In this document: positions 62,255 through 64,000 of the stretch, in pieces
Position numbering within the stretch: position 1 is the first letter of the stretch
Layout of the letters: every line of letters begins with the position of its first letter
DNA from: Mangifera indica
Lineage: Eukaryota > Streptophyta > Magnoliopsida > Sapindales > Anacardiaceae
Assembly (NCBI RefSeq): GCF_011075055.1
Contig: NC_058152.1
Location: 7,440,001 to 7,504,000 of the forward strand
DNA length: 64,000 bases
Direction: 5' to 3'
Notes under the pieces: model-generated
The model's database searches: none
What the model was told of the DNA's origin: nothing
What the model saw: only the letters and a program-made list of their open reading frames with translations
Made by a program: the position numbers and the translations under genes

Positions 62255-64000
62255 AGGAAGAAAAGCAAATGGTTCCTTGATAGTGCTTGCTCAAGACACA
62301 TGACCAGAGATATTTCACTTTTCTCGACAATAAGCAAGAAAGATGGAGGACATGTCACCTTTGGAGACAATGCGAAGGGTAAAATTATTGACATTGGAGA
62401 TATTGGTAACAACTCTCATATTATCATTGAAAATGTTCTTTTGGTAGATAGTCTTAAGCATAATCTCCTTAGCATTAGTCAACTATGTGATAAAGGATTT
62501 AAAATCATTTTTGAGCCAAATAGTTATACCATAGAAAATATGAATGATGGAAAAACAAGTTGTGTAGGAAATAGAGATGGAAATGTTTACACTATAGATG
62601 TAGAAAATGCATCTCATGAAAATCTATGTTTCTCCGCATTGCATGAAAATAGTTGGTTGTGGCATAGAAAATTAAGTTATGCTAGCATGGACTTGATTTC
62701 AAAAATCTCCAAGAAGGAGCTTGTAAAAGGTCTTCCAAAAATAAATTTTATTAAAGATAAAATTTGTGATGCATGTCAATTTGGTAAACAAACAAAAAAT
62801 TCTTTTAAAAGTAAAACTCATATTTCTACATCTAGACTTTTACAACTTCTTCATATTGATCTTTTTGGTCCTTCAAGAACCGCAAGCCTAAGTGGAAAAC
62901 ATTATGCTTTTGTTATTGTTGATGATTTTTCAAGATTCACTTGGGTATTTTTTCTTGCATCAAAAGATGAAGCCCTCCATGCATTTTCAAAATTTGTCAA
63001 GAAAATACAAAAAGAAAAAGAAATGCATATTTCTTGCATTAGAAGTGATCATGGGGGAGAATTTGAAAATCATTTATTTGAAAACTTTTGTGATGAGCAT
63101 GGTATCGAACATTAATTTTCTTGTCCTAGAACTCCTCAACAAAATGGTGTTATTGAAAGAAAAAATAGGACAATTCAAGAAATGGCTAGAACCATCTTAA
63201 ATGAAAAAACTTTACCTCAATATTTTTGGGTGGAAGTCGTAAACACCTCATGCTATGTTCTAAATCGTGTTTTAATAAGACCATCCTTAGATAAAACTCC
63301 ATATGAACTTCGGAAAAGCAAAAAACCAAATATTGGTTATTTTAAAGTTTTTGGATGCAAATGTTTCATTTTGAACACAAAAGAAAACTTAGGAAAATTT
63401 GATTCAAAATCGGACATTGGCATTTTTCTTGGATATTCATCATCTAGCAAAGCATATAGAGTGTTTAACAAAAGGACACTAGTAGTTGAGGAATCTATGC
63501 ATGTCATTTTTTATGAATCTAATCCTTCAACTAGTGTGCAAGTTGATATTGATGATGATCAAGTTAAAAATGGTGACCAAACGGAAATTCATGATTCACC
63601 AAATGATGATAAGGATGAAGCAAAACAAGAGCTAAAACATGAAAAAGATAAAGATAAAGACCTTCCTAAGGCTTGGAGGTATGCAAATGCTCATCCTAAG
63701 GGCTTAATTATTAGTGAGGAAAATCAAGGTGTTAAAACTAGATCATCCTTTAATCTTTGTAATAATTTAGCATTTCTTTCACAATTTGAATCAAAAACAT
63801 TTCATGATGCATTAAATGATGAATTTTGGATTTTAGCCATGCAAGAGGAACTAAATCAATTTGAAAGAAATAATGTTTGGGAACTAGTCCCTCGTCCGGA
63901 TCATCAATCCGTTATTGGCACAAAATGGGTTTTTAGGAACAAAATGGATGATTGTTAGAAATAAAGCTAGATTAGTGGCTCAAGGCTACAACCAAGAGGA
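62255..64000 (+). pseudogene. SIRE-type copia pol: protease, integrase, RT start
   Basis: One frame from 62255 to 63958 with a single stop (63113-63115). The protease begins KWFLDSACSRHMT, with the catalytic Asp at 62279. The integrase HHCC finger is LWHRKLSYAS...CDACQFGK; the second His is Tyr. The catalytic triad is readable: HIDLFGP (Asp), IRSDHGGEFE (Asp) and QNGVIERKNR (Glu). TPYELRKSKKPNIGYFKVFG, an acidic linker (DIDDDQVKNGDQ) and the RT start (WILAMQEELNQFERNNVWEL, GTKWVFRNK) follow. A small deletion at about 63950 shifts the frame; the next residues in the new frame (ARLVAQGYNQE) show RT continues past the window edge. Confidence 0.92.

Noticed and set aside
1..64000. tRNA, rRNA or organelle-derived insertions
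   Set aside because: No cloverleaf with conserved boxes, rRNA core sequence, or organelle gene was recognised by eye. A covariance-model search would be needed to exclude tRNAs fully.

Overview
This window looks like nuclear DNA from a flowering plant, most likely a eudicot. It is AT-rich and has canonical GT-AG splice sites. It carries the end of a plant receptor-like cytoplasmic kinase gene and typical plant transposable elements: Ty1/copia including a SIRE/Maximus-type element, Athila-type Ty3/gypsy, Mutator-like elements of the KAONASHI (ULP1-carrying) type, a hAT relic, foldback elements and a probable solo LTR. The species cannot be named from the sequence. Only two host genes are supported: the 3' end of a kinase gene (55-535, +) and a small two-span membrane protein (43684-44214, -). 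Almost everything else is nested, decayed transposon.

Layout. 1-965: kinase 3' end and flank. 966-1700: foldback element. About 1920-9483: KI-MULE copy A, with a ULP1/DUF1985 pseudogene on + and a MURA transposase pseudogene on -, pointing at each other; a truncated foldback element lies inside it. 9484-10109: MITE. About 11085-19929: KI-MULE copy B, same architecture, with an extra 2.4 kb insert, broken on the right by a minus-strand copia element (19930 to about 23990). About 24000-28943: plus-strand Athila relic (LTR region, PBS, gag, protease, start of RT), cut inside RT by a minus-strand Athila (28944 to about 35055). 35900-37480: minus-strand SIRE-type gag relic. 37761-39813: candidate solo LTR. 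39814-43680: no gene seen. 43684-44214: membrane protein gene. 45846-47760: hAT transposase relic on -. 50880-59178: copia sequence in the order pol 3' end, LTR, PBS, gag, integrase, consistent with two tandem elements sharing an LTR; the LTR holds a foldback element with a perfect 9-bp target duplication. 59179-64000: the 5' half of the youngest-looking element, a SIRE-type copia, inserted into the preceding copia integrase and running off the window.

Order of events from nesting: the MULE and first copia/Athila layers are oldest (many stops, lost motifs). The SIRE-type element and the foldback at 53734 are later. The host genes share no pathway that can be seen here. The most informative structures are the pair of KI-MULEs with complementary losses, the permuted copia tandem and the exact foldback insertion. 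No previously undescribed system could be demonstrated.
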